This document shows, in pieces, positions 1 through 11,723 of a stretch of DNA of 64,000 nucleotides (the stretch's first letter is position 1; the number at the start of each line of letters is the position of its first letter). The DNA is from Acheta domesticus (Eukaryota; Arthropoda; Insecta; Orthoptera; Gryllidae). Below the pieces are notes generated by a model. It did no database searches and was not told the DNA's origin. It saw only the letters and a program-made list of their open reading frames with translations. The DNA lies in contig JAHLJT010000631.1 in NCBI GenBank assembly GCA_031308135.1, forward strand, positions 170,989,612 to 171,053,611, in the 5' to 3' direction. The position numbers and the translations under genes are program-made.

Positions 1-314
1 GTAGCGGCGCGATCTATAACCGGTGCTATCCAGTCTTGCCAACCGCGTGTATAATTTACTTTCTGGAGAGTACCACCTCACAAATTTTTCCTCTTTCATA
101 CGCAGCCATGATTCTCCGAGTTTTGAGAAATTTCATGCGCTGAAATAGTTTGATGTTCATATGATAACATTTTTTTCAAAGCAAAATTGCAAGTTTGTCA
201 AATTATTGGTAAATAGGGGATATTCCCAAAATAGACTAACTATTGATAAAAATTTTACAAGTATCAATAATTGATTATGATCGTTCGTTAATGCAAAAGT
301 ATCCATTAAATATT
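1..314. other. AT-rich DNA, nothing recognised
   Basis: No coding similarity, RNA gene or repeat boundary could be recognised here. The short open frames on the minus strand have no family features. Confidence 0.5.
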
Positions 315-1305
315 TAACTAATGGTGCTGAAACAGCACGTACTTTCTTACTCGTATTTTCACGCAAAATTATATGAAAAGTACTCAAATTTTCGAAAAAT
401 TGTCCATGATTTATTTCAAAATCTGTCTCTAAGAAAAAGATTTCATTTAAAAAATCTCTATTTTTATAATTGTAATTCTAGGAAGACGCCGAAAAAATTC
501 TGAACTTTTCCAATTTTCGAAAAATGAGGGTTTCGAGGAACATGAGAAATGCACCATTCATTTAAAAGTCCTTCACACTATCCAACAACAAAATTTAATT
601 AAAAACGATAGAGCCTTTTTTTTAATTTTTAAAATGTTGCACAGGCTTCATGAAAAATATCCCCCAAAATTAAAATATCCATATCAAATTAAGGGCAGGC
701 GACATCAGTCAGATCCATTGGGGAATATCAATTTTAGAGCAAAAGGGCTTAACTGTTTAGCCGCAAGCGTTATTCACGGACGGACGGACAGACGGACCTA
801 CAGACGGACCTACAGAAGGACGGACAGACGGACGGGCAGACGGACGGACAGACGGACGGACAGACGGACGGACAGACGGACGGACAGACGAACAGACGAA
901 CAGACGGACAGACGAACAGACGGACAGACGAACAGACGGACAGACGGACAGACGGACAGACGAACAGACGGACAGACGGACAGACAGACAGACGGACAGA
1001 CAGACAGACGGACAGACAGAGACGGACAGACAGACGGACAGAAAGGCAGACGGACGGACAGACAGACAGACAGACAGACGGACGGACGGACGGACAGATA
1101 GACAGACGGACAGATAGAGAGACGGACAGACGGACGGACAGATAGACGGACAGACAGACGGACAGATAGAGAGACGGACAGACGGACGGACAGACGGACG
1201 GGCAGACGGACAGACAGACGGGCCAGGGCCCTGTAATAAGAGTTTTTCTGCTAAAAATTTGCCTTTTTTCGCGTAGAATTACATAACTTTCTTTCTACTC
1301 CTTAG
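315..1305 (-). repeat. Dispersed repeat R1, copy A
   Basis: This is one of at least four long copies of an unclassified repeat in the window (others near 24970-25985, 57930-58715 and 60735-61545). Strand is given relative to the copy at 60.7 kb. Landmarks shared in the same order are a block ending in AAGTTATGTAAT, a TTTTCGGCAGA-like block, a CGTCCGTCTGTCTG-type seed, a block about GATATTCCCCAATCGATCT, a GGCGTCTTCCTA block and a terminal hairpin about GTGCTGTTTCAGCAC. In this copy the seed has expanded into the microsatellite at 777-1221. No transposase or reverse transcriptase is visible, so the class is unknown. The boundaries are approximate. Confidence 0.6.
777..1221. repeat. GACGGACA/GACAGACG-type microsatellite
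   Basis: About 445 bases consist almost only of GACG, GACA and GATA tetranucleotides in irregular order. The array sits inside R1 copy A at the point where other copies have only about 20 bases of CGTCCGTCTGTCTG. An open frame of Arg-Arg-Thr-Asp repeats crosses it, but this is a consequence of the repeat. Confidence 0.9.
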
Positions 1306-1434
1306 CGAGTAGTAAAAATGAAATTATCGATCTGTGAAAGAAATTGTCGAGAAACAGATTTTTTGCGCTATCCTACAGGAATTCACATCACTTCAAATGT
1401 TAGTGAATGGTACAATATATATAAATATGTAATA

Positions 1435-2465
1435 TACCGGCTGATATGTCTCGGGACAACGGATGGTGCCATTGCATCATCTACGACCGGGAGGTCCTAG
1501 TGTTCAAGTTCTGGCAGTGAGAGATTTTTGCCACTAGCTAGATAGCTAGGCTGAATTCAGCCCTTATCTGGAGGAGAGTTGTAAAGTGTAAATCCATAAA
1601 GAGCTAAATAACAAAATCAAAATTTAAATATAATCTTTATGAGAGTGGTCCCGGGAGCGATTCGTGGGCGAGGCAAAAATAGAATTGTAGCTTTCCTTTA
1701 ATTATCCCAGTTTCTGTATCCGTGTGACGAAGAAAAACTCAGGCAGGCGGAGTTTGCAAGTTACGGTGAAGGGAATACGTCATGTTCGCTATATGTTACT
1801 CTTACCCCTAAGTATAGGAATTTAACTACTCCCAGGCATTGGGGACACCATTAGCTGGCCGGAAAATTGGGACTATCAAGCCCCAAATGCCAAATTTAGG
1901 CATTACGAGAAAACAGTTGCTGAACACACCACCAGCTCTACTTGGTGTCTCCGGAACTTTGTTCTTAATGCAGATCATTGGCATTGATTCGTAGCCCATG
2001 GAAAAAAGCCTGTTAATTAGAGGTATTTAGACCCTTATGAGATTCTAATCTTCAATTCTAGCGTCCAGCAGCCTGTAGTTTCCCGTGGTATCTCCCATCA
2101 AAACCAGGCGAATGCCGGAGCAGAATCCTATCAAACGAACAATCGACGGCGTGCAGTTATTTATTCCTCAATCTTGACACCTCCTCTCCCCTTACTTCCA
2201 CCCACCCACCCAACTCGCACGCACACACGAACACTTACTCAACGCCACTATTCACGACACCAGTCGAAAACTTAAGAGTGCCTAGAGTGCCCTCGGTGTT
2301 AAATTGGCGGAGATATGTGGAGAGGGAGAAACCTGACAACACCTGACCTGTAGGTTGGCACCAATGCCTCGTTCTAGAGAAATACCGCTACCTCCTAGAT
2401 TACAATATGCACTACACTTAGGAAACTAAGGACCATAGACAATTGGTGCGCCCGGATCAATCTAA
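1435..2465 (+). repeat. tRNA-derived SINE, family S1, copy a (interrupted)
   Basis: The 5' part (about 1435-1585) has a B-box-like TGTTCAAGTTCTGG at 1500-1513 and a CTAGCTAGATAGCTAG block that recurs in copy b. The body (about 2050-2465) has a GGCGAATGCCGGAGCAGAA block and a 3' end with TATGCACTACACTTAGG followed by GACCATAGACAATTGG, shared with copies at 16.3, 34.3 and 61.8 kb. In the other copies the two parts are almost adjacent, so about 450 bases at 1590-2050 look like an extra insertion in this copy. Confidence 0.55.
1590..2050. other. Extra segment inside S1 copy a
   Basis: This segment has no counterpart between the same two S1 blocks in the copies at 14.3 and 16.3 kb. It may be a secondary insertion of a short unidentified element. 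No terminal repeats or clear duplication could be defined. Confidence 0.35.
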
Positions 2466-5313
2466 GTTATCAGTCAGTGCTTAATTGGTGTTTCCATTCT
2501 TAGAATGAGTAAAAAGGGAATATTACTGTGAGGCTACATTCCCTTCCATCTACAATAAGTAATCAGAAATCTGAAAAATGATTATGAATACTGGCCAATA
2601 TTATTCCATGTTGCTTCATTATTATTTCTTTATGGGACGCATTTTCAATTGATAGATGTCGGTCGGTCGATCGAACGGTCGGTTGTTTTCGGTCCGAGCT
2701 ACCTTGCAGTCTGTCTTCCTCCATTTCTGGGCCGTCATTTAGTGGCGTGCCTGAAAGGCTCGCCGAGGTCTATCGTTCCCCTGGGAACCTTTCCCAGCGA
2801 GGAGCCCTCCTACGTTCCCCGAACATCACGCGAACTCCCCGAACGAACGCCGAGGAAGTTCTTAGGCCCCTCTGCAACCTGAACCTTGCAATTATACCAA
2901 TTATGCTGTGTGCTTGAAGCATTATTTGAGGGTAGGAAGCACACACAGACATCCCAAGCATTCACCAGTCAGGGCAAGAGATGTGGAAGGATTAGAGATG
3001 CACGCACTACATAAGGTTCTGGGAATGTACCCGATGCCATGAGCACCTGGGGAATCAAAGAATGGCACAGCCTAGTTACAACGTATACTTCCCTTCCCCG
3101 CAACCTACGCCGCGCCACCTACACAGAGCAGGAGAGAAAGGATGCTGTTTGAAAGATGATGTATGGTGGAAAAGCCTATCGTGGTATATCCTTACTCACG
3201 ATCGCCTACTTATGAGTACGTGACGGATTCTGATGAGCTAAAACATCGAGAAAAATGATCAATAAAATGCTATTAAAATATTTTAAAATGTCCTAAAAGC
3301 AAAGAAAAATGGCATAAAAAATGTTATCAAAAACAGTTCGGATAAATAACTCAAGCTGTTGGATACATTAATGATAAAATCGAGGCTTCTTCTATTCGTT
3401 CAAGTTAATTTAGCTTTCAAACTTTCTGTTTGGACGTTTTTTTTTTCAGCAAATCTCTGTCTTTAGCTATTCCGAAATCGGACAAACCGAGAATGGCGCT
3501 GATAAGCGCCTCAGGAACCTTAGATAATATACGACGGCTGACATTACAATTTCTGAGCAAAGAAATCAAATAGACTACTCAGGAATTCTGTGGAGAATAT
3601 TTGTTGCATCTCGTAAATATTATTTGAAACAAGTACCATTAAAATTATATTAATATCGACGAAATCGGCAAAGAGTGCATTAAAAATTATTGTAAAAGAT
3701 AAAAAATGACTATTAGTCGAAAACAAAAAAAAGAAGAGAAATACATGTGAAAATGAGTCATATCCGTTCAGGCCATAAAACGTATTTCTATATAAAACGT
3801 CAGTGAAAAGTAAAAAATGACATTTTATTAAAATCTGCCCCCCTAACCAACCATAGGAGGTAAACAACCATACCTAAATAGTATTCGAACATGTAACCGC
3901 ACTGACAGACCCCTCTGTCATCCGGGTCGGCAGTTTTTCTCAATTCTTTTGGGGGGGGTAAAATATTTGGAAATAAAAATATATTCTGTATTTTGCTGCG
4001 AGCTTTCGGCGTGATTTCGGCCGACAGTGCGACTACTGCGCCACACAGCAGCACAGCGGTAGGCAGCGCCCGGGGCGCCAGCAGTGCATGGCGCCGCCAA
4101 AGCGCCGTCACTTCATTTCATATTTCATTTTCGTCATATACATTAAAGCTCTAAAGAGAACGATTTTGTTGTTCCTCCTATTTGGCTCCCAGTGAACGCT
4201 TTTAAACAAGAGAGGTACCAAAAAAGAGAAAATAAATAGGAGTGGAGGTCACTATATATTGAATAGGTCGCAGTTTTCCTGTATTAATCAAAAAAGCTAC
4301 GTTTTCATTGTTTGAAATGCGCCGATAGGATAGAAATGCAAAGATGGCGTCATGCGCAAGTTGGCGGGGAATGGAGGAGTAGCTGGTCTTACTTAGAGAA
4401 CATTGTGTTGTGTGATCGTCACAATAATTGTTTGTGACTATAAATTGTAGATATTCAGTGTACTTTCTTATATAACATTCTTGTGATATATACAGAAATC
4501 TTTAGTTGAAGGAGTTCTATTATTTGGAAATTGTAATTCATACATTCTGTTACATACAAGGACGTTGTGGGTGATGGTAGATTTGCTGTTATAAGCCAAA
4601 ACAATATTTATGCAACTCAGACATACTATATACTCCTGCTAATTTTCTTTTGCTATTATAAAACATATAAAAAAATATAAAATGTCAATATTTTCTTAAG
4701 ATTTTCTGTATTGAGGAAGAGTGTTCTAGACACTATCGCCTTGTATTTGCGAAAAGACTTTTCCCCATCACATGCTGCGATGGGCACATATTTGCATTTT
4801 TACAGGTTTGCACTAAATACTTTCTCTGTACACAAGGATTGTATTTTCTCATCCGTTTCCCACGCAATTATGTATTTACTCAATACTTCAACAAATTTTA
4901 CTTCACCAGTTCTATCAGTCATGTAAATACGCCTCCTTAAACCATCATGTGTACTCTTGCTTGAACCGTCAAGAAAAGGTTTTGCATTCATTAATAATTT
5001 CTATTTGAAATAATTAAGTTATTTGTGGCATAAAGTGGAAAATATGTGAAGAAATGTATTTTTATGTCAATTACTATTAGCAGGTGGACCCGAGAGGTGG
5101 ATTTGTAGTTAGTTATTGGTGTGTTAGATATAGGACATGTAGGATGTTAGTAGAAAGTGTTGAGGTTAAAAGATTGTTAACTATTATATATCTTTCCTGT
5201 AAAAATATTTGTAGTCTTCAATAAAACCCTATTAATGTAAAAAATAATATGTAATCAATGTTATTCTACTTATAAAGGTTTCATACTTGATTCACAACAA
5301 TTGTTTAGAGATG
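2466..5313. other. Unannotated intergenic DNA
   Basis: No gene recognised. About 3900-4110 is a moderately GC-rich patch. A motif AAGATGGCG followed by TCATGCGC lies near 4341 and looks promoter-like, but nothing else supports a promoter. The short open frames at 2649-2882, 3544-4111 and 4711-4991 show no family features. Confidence 0.5.
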
Positions 5314-5315
5314 TA

Positions 5316-6206
5316 GTTGCCGCCAGTTATAGTGAACGCGGATATAGTGAACCCTCAGTTATAGCGAACTTAAGTCACTGAACCCGTTTCACTTACATTA
5401 TAAATAAGCATAAGACGATTCGGTTATAGTGATCCTTGGTGATAGGAAATACGACCTGAAAATTAATTACCTCCTGAAAAATAATATATCGCCTCAGTGC
5501 TTCAAATTTCAGTATTAGGCATCTTGAAAAAAAAATCAAAGGTTATAATCGAAAAAGTCTCCCCTGAGGTGAAGGTAGCAGAATCAAAATGGGAACCTTT
5601 TTGATGACCTCATGCTACTCCATTTCACACGGAACACACGGAAACAAAGGTCGCGCCCTGCGTGGGTTACTTGAGGTTACTTGATATTCCACGGGACAAA
5701 GCGCGTTGTGTTCTACGTAGGCGACTCCAGCCCCGGAGCCTGGCGATACCCGCCATGCCGCGCGGAAAAGCGATCAGTTTCATTAGCCGCTTGCGCCATC
5801 CCGATACCGAAAGGATCTGGTATATCATTAGGCGAGTAAAAGGTACTTCGAATAGTGAGACTTCGCAAGAGGCATTGAAGTATATCAAAACTGCATTACG
5901 ACATTTAGACACAATAGACAATGCAGAACCAAGTATGGAGAGAGCACGGATCTTGAGAAGGACCCAAAGAAATTTTGAATTGAGAAATGTACGAAAAAAA
6001 TTAAAAATACTTGATTTTTTAAGGACAAATAAAGTTATTGAAATTTTTAGTTTCTTGCTGTTAATATACTTTGCTGTACCTCTATATTAATAAAATTAAT
6101 CATTATGGAGAAATTTTATTTAATTTGTTCATCAGATATATCAACTTCTGATATAGTGAACCAAATACGTTAGCCCCCAGTAGTTCACTATTCCCGGAGT
6201 CGACTG
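5316..6206 (+). mobile_element. pogo/Tigger-type DNA transposon, internally deleted
   Basis: The ends are imperfect inverted repeats: the right end read on the minus strand starts CAGTCGACTCCGGGAATAGT and the left end carries GCCGCCAGTTATAGTGAAC. A TA lies outside each end (5314-5315 and 6207-6208), as expected for Tc1/mariner/pogo insertions. TATAGTGAAC-type motifs repeat near both termini. The 891-bp length is far below that of an autonomous element, and only a C-terminal transposase remnant remains inside. Confidence 0.75.
5662..6090 (+). pseudogene. pogo/Tigger transposase C-terminal remnant
   Basis: A 142-codon open frame lies inside the pogo/Tigger element. Its second half (about residues 65-125) contains an EALKYIKTALRHLD segment, a run of Arg-rich residues and a KILDFLRTN tail. 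This resembles the acidic helix and the basic ITDFF-type C-terminus of Tigger-family transposases. The DNA-binding and DDE regions are missing. The first 60 residues resemble nothing I know and may be non-coding sequence that happens to be open. The start codon is arbitrary. The product would not be an active transposase. Confidence 0.45.
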
Positions 6207-6208
6207 TA

Positions 6209-6714
6209 GAGTGGGATTAACTTTGTAGATGAAACCGATAAATAATGTATGCCAGCATCCGCTTAATTGAGTCTTCATTCGTAGTACTAATGAAGTTTTG
6301 TTATATTAGTATATAATTATACAATTATTTTAAGTTCAGTACAATGAATGAATGGTCTTTTTATATTTTACATAGATTTTTCTTTTTTTATGCACATCCT
6401 TTTGTTATTATGATTTCGGAAGTGTCCACTTATTCCTCTTGGACAGAGAGAGATTGCGAGATTTAATTGGAATTTAAAGATTTTTTCTGGTAAGTGGCGA
6501 ACTCAGACATTGCTGTTTCTTCAGGCCAGTTGGGAGAATCACTGGCTAAGAATCGGCCCACGTTCGTTGATAGATTTTTACTGCAATAAAGAAGATAAAA
6601 GTGATTTCTTGCAAGTTATAAATCTCTGATACTGAAGTCAATTTTTAATTTCGGTGGGGAGTCTAATTCATGTAAACTTTGATTATGACGTCAATTAAAT
6701 GCCAATGCCTTCAT
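6209..6714. other. AT-rich spacer
   Basis: Nothing recognised between the pogo-like element and the nested block that starts near 6715. Confidence 0.45.
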
Positions 6715-6816
6715 TAACAAGAGACGGTGAAAGAGGTCATGATAAAAATAAAGCACCGCCCTAGGCGACACAAGCTCTACCCTCCCAACTAGTCTCCCAA
6801 CGTATATGGTAAAGTA
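6715..6816 (-). repeat. SINE family S1, copy b, distal part
   Basis: Read on the minus strand this stretch continues the S1 body, with a GGGAGACTAGTTGGGAG block matching GGGAGACGACTCGGGAG in the copy at 61.8 kb. The proximal part of the same SINE lies at 14323-14625. The two halves are separated by a hAT element that carries GTAAAGTA on this side and GTAATGTA on the other. The outer limit near 6715 is approximate. Confidence 0.55.
6809..6816. repeat. Target-site duplication of hAT copy 1 (left)
   Basis: GTAAAGTA directly abuts the hAT terminus. The partner GTAATGTA is at 14315-14322, with one mismatch, and both lie within the split S1 SINE. Confidence 0.7.
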
Positions 6817-7859
6817 CAGTGGCGTAGCCTGATTTTTGGCTTAGGGTATGTAACTCGAGAAATGAGAAAATAATTTAAAACTCTTGAATGTTCCTCATTC
6901 CCTATTTTAAAAATTTCCCCATTTCATTTCGGACCCATTAGAATGAGCGTAATTTATAAAATGGAAAGCAATGATCTTCAACATGTTTAGTAAAAAAACA
7001 ATAGGAAAGAGAATAGCAATTAATTTACAGTCACGTAACGAAAAACAGTTGACAGATGTTCTTTGCTACTTAGGGCCGCTTCTACAAACAGGGTTTAAAC
7101 CATGGTCTCCGTATCCGCGGTTTTAAGTTATCCTTCTGGTATAAGCATCTCATGCATTCTACAAACGCAGTTACACCAATGGCATAACTATCCCTCGCAT
7201 GGAACACGGTAGCAATAGTTGGCCGTACTGAAGCACGAAATTGCAATGCTTTCTGGGTATTATCGACGTTCCGTGGATAAGATTTCAGCAGAGCACGTTG
7301 ACTTGTCTCAGGCGGGAGTGCGAATTGCGGAGCCATGAACGATACGGAGCCATACGAAGACACCCGAGCGATCGGAGAGCTTGAGTTTTGCGCCACTGGT
7401 GTCGATTTGAGTCCTTGTACTCTCTCGAGACACGTTATTTACATTAAAATAGCCCAATTAGCAAATAAATTTATGTATCTTACTGACATTTTAATTAACT
7501 GCTTATTATACATGTTTAAATAATCATGTTTTATTTTCAAAATATATTTATTAGTATCTGAGAATTACTTTTGGTATTGTCTATCACTCCAAAATAAATT
7601 AAAAATAACCAAATATTTTTTTAATTCTAAAAGTAATGGCTTTAGACAAAAATGCTACCATAATTATATTAATCTACAGGTTCCTAAATTAATACTTTAA
7701 TTGATTGAAAATTAAATGGAGAAGATGGGTAATTAAATGGGTAAGATTTTAAATATGTGAGAATGTAAGGAAAATGAATTACTGGGAAAGTGAAAATGAA
7801 AATTAAAGATTGCGCATACACAGTTTATTAATAAAGGTTTTTTTAAAATTGCCCAGATG

Positions 7860-9243
7860 CCTACATTGCACTTTCAACATCTATTTTCTTTTCTTCTTTT
7901 ATTGACTTGACTATGCAAAATTACTATTCAAACAAGACTATACAAAATTAAAATTGCCTTGTTTTTTACCAAGTGTAACACCCTTCACTTTTCATTCCTA
8001 GATTATTTTTTTAAATCTATTTTAAATCTTTACATCACGTTTTATTCATTCTTTTTTTCTAATAATAAAGTTGTCTCTATAGATGTTTAGTTTCACAAGG
8101 CGATTGAAAGTCTTTGCATCACCATCCGACAGTATTGTTGTATATCTAAAATTATGAGACAGGACCCTCTTCCTCAATATCTCAATTGCAGCTACCCATA
8201 CTTATACTCTCTGCAGCTACCTCCATTGCATTTGAAAATTCATTAAAATTATTATGACACTCACCACTTAAATCATGAATTTCTTTTAATTTTTTATATT
8301 CACAGCTTTTTTCTCCTAATTTGCTCTTGTTCTTTTCACAAGTGCCACAGTATTTTGACAAAATGAAATCAGTAACAAGATCAGTCAAGGTATCGATAAC
8401 AATTCCTTTTTCATAATGAGGTGTATATATGAGATGTATCGTTTATGCCATGTTCCATCGTACAATACTGATAAATTTATAATTTCATCACTAACAGAAT
8501 CTAGTACATCTGTGTAAGCTTCATGTATGGCTGCATATGAAAGCCTCAAAATTTCCTCTTTCATTTTTGAATTTATTTTAATAACAGCAAGAACACGAGA
8601 ATTGTAAGTTGAAACATTTATTGATGGTAAACCAATTACATTGAAACTGTTGTACTGCTGCATAGCCCCTACCTATTTGCAAAGAAGCATCCACAATTTT
8701 CCTATTCACTTCATATGGTGGCTAGTACAAGATGATGTTACAGGAACACGAGGGCTAGTTGAAACTTTATTTAACACTTGTTCACAATAATTATTACACT
8801 TGCTCACTAACTGATGAGCAAATGACATTGATTGTTTTACTTCAATGCATAGAAGATTTGAGGATCCACAGACAGCACTCACACACATCCTTTTAGTAAA
8901 TGTTTCCAAACACACTTGTGAAGTAACATGTAAGTGCAATTCTCTTCTTCAGATATTTCACTGTTCACCACGAAAAACATCAGTGAACTTGGAAAAAATG
9001 TTCGCACTGGCTAATGGTGTGACCGGTATGATTTTGTCAGATAATGAACAATGACTATGACATCTGACTCTAAAAAAGTTTCTTCTTCCTTAGCACTGGC
9101 CTTTGTGACTGCAATCTCCTGCTGTTTCTTCTTTACAAAAGCTGCATTTTTATTACCAGTGCACTCCTTTGCACTGAAATAAATATAACCTAAACTAGCC
9201 GACGGAAAATAAATTGAGAATATTAAATATTTATTACACAACA
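7860..9243 (-). pseudogene. Mutator-like transposase, degraded (copy 1)
   Basis: Fragments of a transposase of the arthropod Mutator-like family run across several frames on the minus strand. Reading 5' to 3' along the minus strand, there is a Lys-rich N-terminal piece (9244-9011), a Cys/His-containing piece (8939-8706), a central piece with YDGTWHKR (8663-8385) and a piece with YCGTCEKN and SGECHNNFNEFSNAME (8388-8182). The following DGD-containing segment near 8125 is partly retained in another frame. Family members use an acidic triad to cut at terminal inverted repeats. Here frameshifts, stops and a missing C-terminal stretch rule out activity. The closest relative in the window is copy 2 at 30.1-33.1 kb. 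Confidence 0.75.
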
Positions 9244-11164
9244 TTCAATCAAATAAGGGCCCTGCTTACGGAGGTTCGTGTATTTACATAAGAAATTATA
9301 TTGATTCTACCTTCTTGTCAGAATTCAATTTATATGCAGTTGAAAAAGTTTTTGAAACAACAGTAGTACATCTTACTACGCTCAAAATTATCTTACTTTG
9401 CATTTACAGACCTCCAAAAAAGCGAGCTTCAGATTATTTCACTTTCTTGGAAAATCTAGAGATAATTCTGAACAAAATTAGTAAACTCTCTTTTAAATCC
9501 ATTGTTGTATGTGGAGATTTCAATATTGATTTGCTGAGCAAATCCCACGAAAAAGAGAAGTTTCTCAATTTACGTCATTCTTTTAATTTAGACATTACAG
9601 TGAATGTACCTACACGGAATACGCTTAAATCACAAAAAGCATTAGATCAAATTATAATTAACAAAACCACAACTACATATGAAATAATAACGAATAATCT
9701 AGGATACAGTGACCACGATGCACAAATTCTTACAATTACTAAGAACATAAACACTGACACAATAAATAATGCACGCATGTGCAGAGCATTCACTAAAGTT
9801 CATATAAAATTATTTACGGACTACTTGATGAAGGAATCATGGGACGAAGTTTATAACGCTGTTGACACAAATGAAAAATATAATTTATTTTTCTCCAAGC
9901 TTTCAATTCATTTTAACGCGTGCTTTCCTCTTAAAAAGAGAAAATTAAACATTTCAAGCAAAAGTAATACTTGGATCACACAAGGAATTAGAACATCGTG
10001 TAAAAACAAACGTACGCTTTACTTTATTTCTAAACATCGTAACGATCACCCGGTTTCCATATATACTTCCGAGAATATAAAAGAATTTTAAGAAAAGTAA
10101 TAGTTCAGGCAAAAATAATGAAAAATAGTCAGGACATTTTGAGCGCTAGTAACAAAACTAAAGCAATGTGGGATATCGTAAAAAATACAACCACATCATC
10201 TCGATACCTTGTAGAGAATGTTATTTTAAAGGATAATGAAAGAGAAACGAGTAATCCGGAAAAAGTTGCCAATCTCTTCAACAAACACTTTTCCAGAATT
10301 GCGTCTGATCTCACGAAGGGACTAAAATCACAAAATTCAACATTTTACACTTCCCAAAAAATTTCAGATGCGATGTTTATTCCCGAAACTTCTCCCAACG
10401 AAATCCTCAGAATAGTCAGTAAACTAAAAAATAAATATTCATCTGGTTTAGATGAATTTCCGGATTGTTTATTAAAAACTTGTGCACCTGTCTTTATACA
10501 TCCGTTAACTCACATTTTCAATGCTTCTTTATGTACAGGAATATTTCCAGATATTTTCAAAACAGCAAAAATTAAGCCACTTTTTAAAAAAGGGAACAAA
10601 AATGATATTCAAAATTACCGGCCAATTTCTCTTTTGTCAGTTTTCTCAAAAATATTAGAAAGGCTTTTCTACTTACGAATGGAAACATTTCTCAGGAAAA
10701 ACAGAGCGTTTTCAGACTCACAACACGGTTTTAGAAAATCAAAATCTACGGAAACTGCCATTTTTTTCTTTTCTCAAAGATGTTGCTTCATCAATAGACA
10801 AAAATGAAGTACCCATTGGAATATTCTTAGATCTCTCGAAAGCTTTTGACGTTATTGACCATAAGATCTTGCTCTCAAAATTACCTTCGTATGGAATTCG
10901 TGGTATTGCCCTAGATTGGATAACTTCTTACCTTAAACATCGAACTCAAAAAGTAGAAATACCATACTGGCAGGAAAGGACATTACATACTTATATTTCC
11001 AATTCTTTGCCAATTGTGCATGGGGTCCCGCAAGGTTCGAGCTTAGGTCCTATTCTCTTTCTGTTATATGTAAACGATATGCCCTTGTCTATTAAAAATG
11101 GAAGAACGGTTCTGTTTGCTGATGACACGAATGTTCTTTGCAAAAAAGAAGCAGTAAATAGTAC

Positions 11165-11723
11165 AATTTCAGAAGTTTCAAATTGGTTTAATAATAACAA
11201 ATTAATTGTTAACGAAAGAAAAACCGTTTCAATGCATTTTTTGCATCTCAAATCGGAAATCGCATGTTCCATTGAAAATGAACAATATGCAATTAGCTGA
11301 TGTTTATGCAACAAAATTTTTAGGTCTTTCAATTCAATCAAACCTCAAATGGAATGTACATATAACAGAATTAAACACTAAATTAAGTTCATATGANNNN
11401 NNNNNNNNNNNNNNNNNNNNNNNNNNNNNNNNNNNNNNNNNNNNNNNNNNNNNNNNNNNNNNNNNNNNNNNNNNNNNNNNNNNNNNNNNNNNNNNNAATT
11501 TCAGAAGTTTCAAATTGGTTTAATAATAACAAATTAATTGTTAACGAAAGAAAAACCGTTTCAATGCATTTTTGCATCTCAAATCGGAAATCGCATGTTC
11601 CATTGAAAATGAACAATATGCAATTAGCTGATGTTTATGCAACAAAATTTTTAGGTCTTTCAATTCAATCAAACCTCAAATGGAATGTACATATAACAGA
11701 ATTAAACACTAAATTAAGTTCAT
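11165..11723. repeat. Duplicated ~226-bp flanks of the gap (probable assembly artefact)
   Basis: The stretch from AATTTCAGAAGTTTC to TTAAGTTCAT occurs on both sides of the gap. The left copy has one more T in the GCATTTTTT run than the right copy, and this breaks the reverse transcriptase frame. The left contig ends in the unmatched ATATGA. Collapsing the two copies restores a continuous element. Confidence 0.85.
11397..11496. other. Assembly gap of 100 N
   Basis: Exactly 100 unknown bases. The flanks are near-identical (11165-11390 and 11497-11723), so this looks like a scaffold join between overlapping contigs rather than missing sequence. Confidence 0.95.

Noticed and set aside
634..1101. 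Open frame of Arg-Arg-Thr-Asp repeats
   Set aside because: It is the translation of the GACGGACA microsatellite and has no conserved start or domain.
4711..4991. Open frames on both strands near 4.8 kb
   Set aside because: Short, mutually overlapping and without family features.
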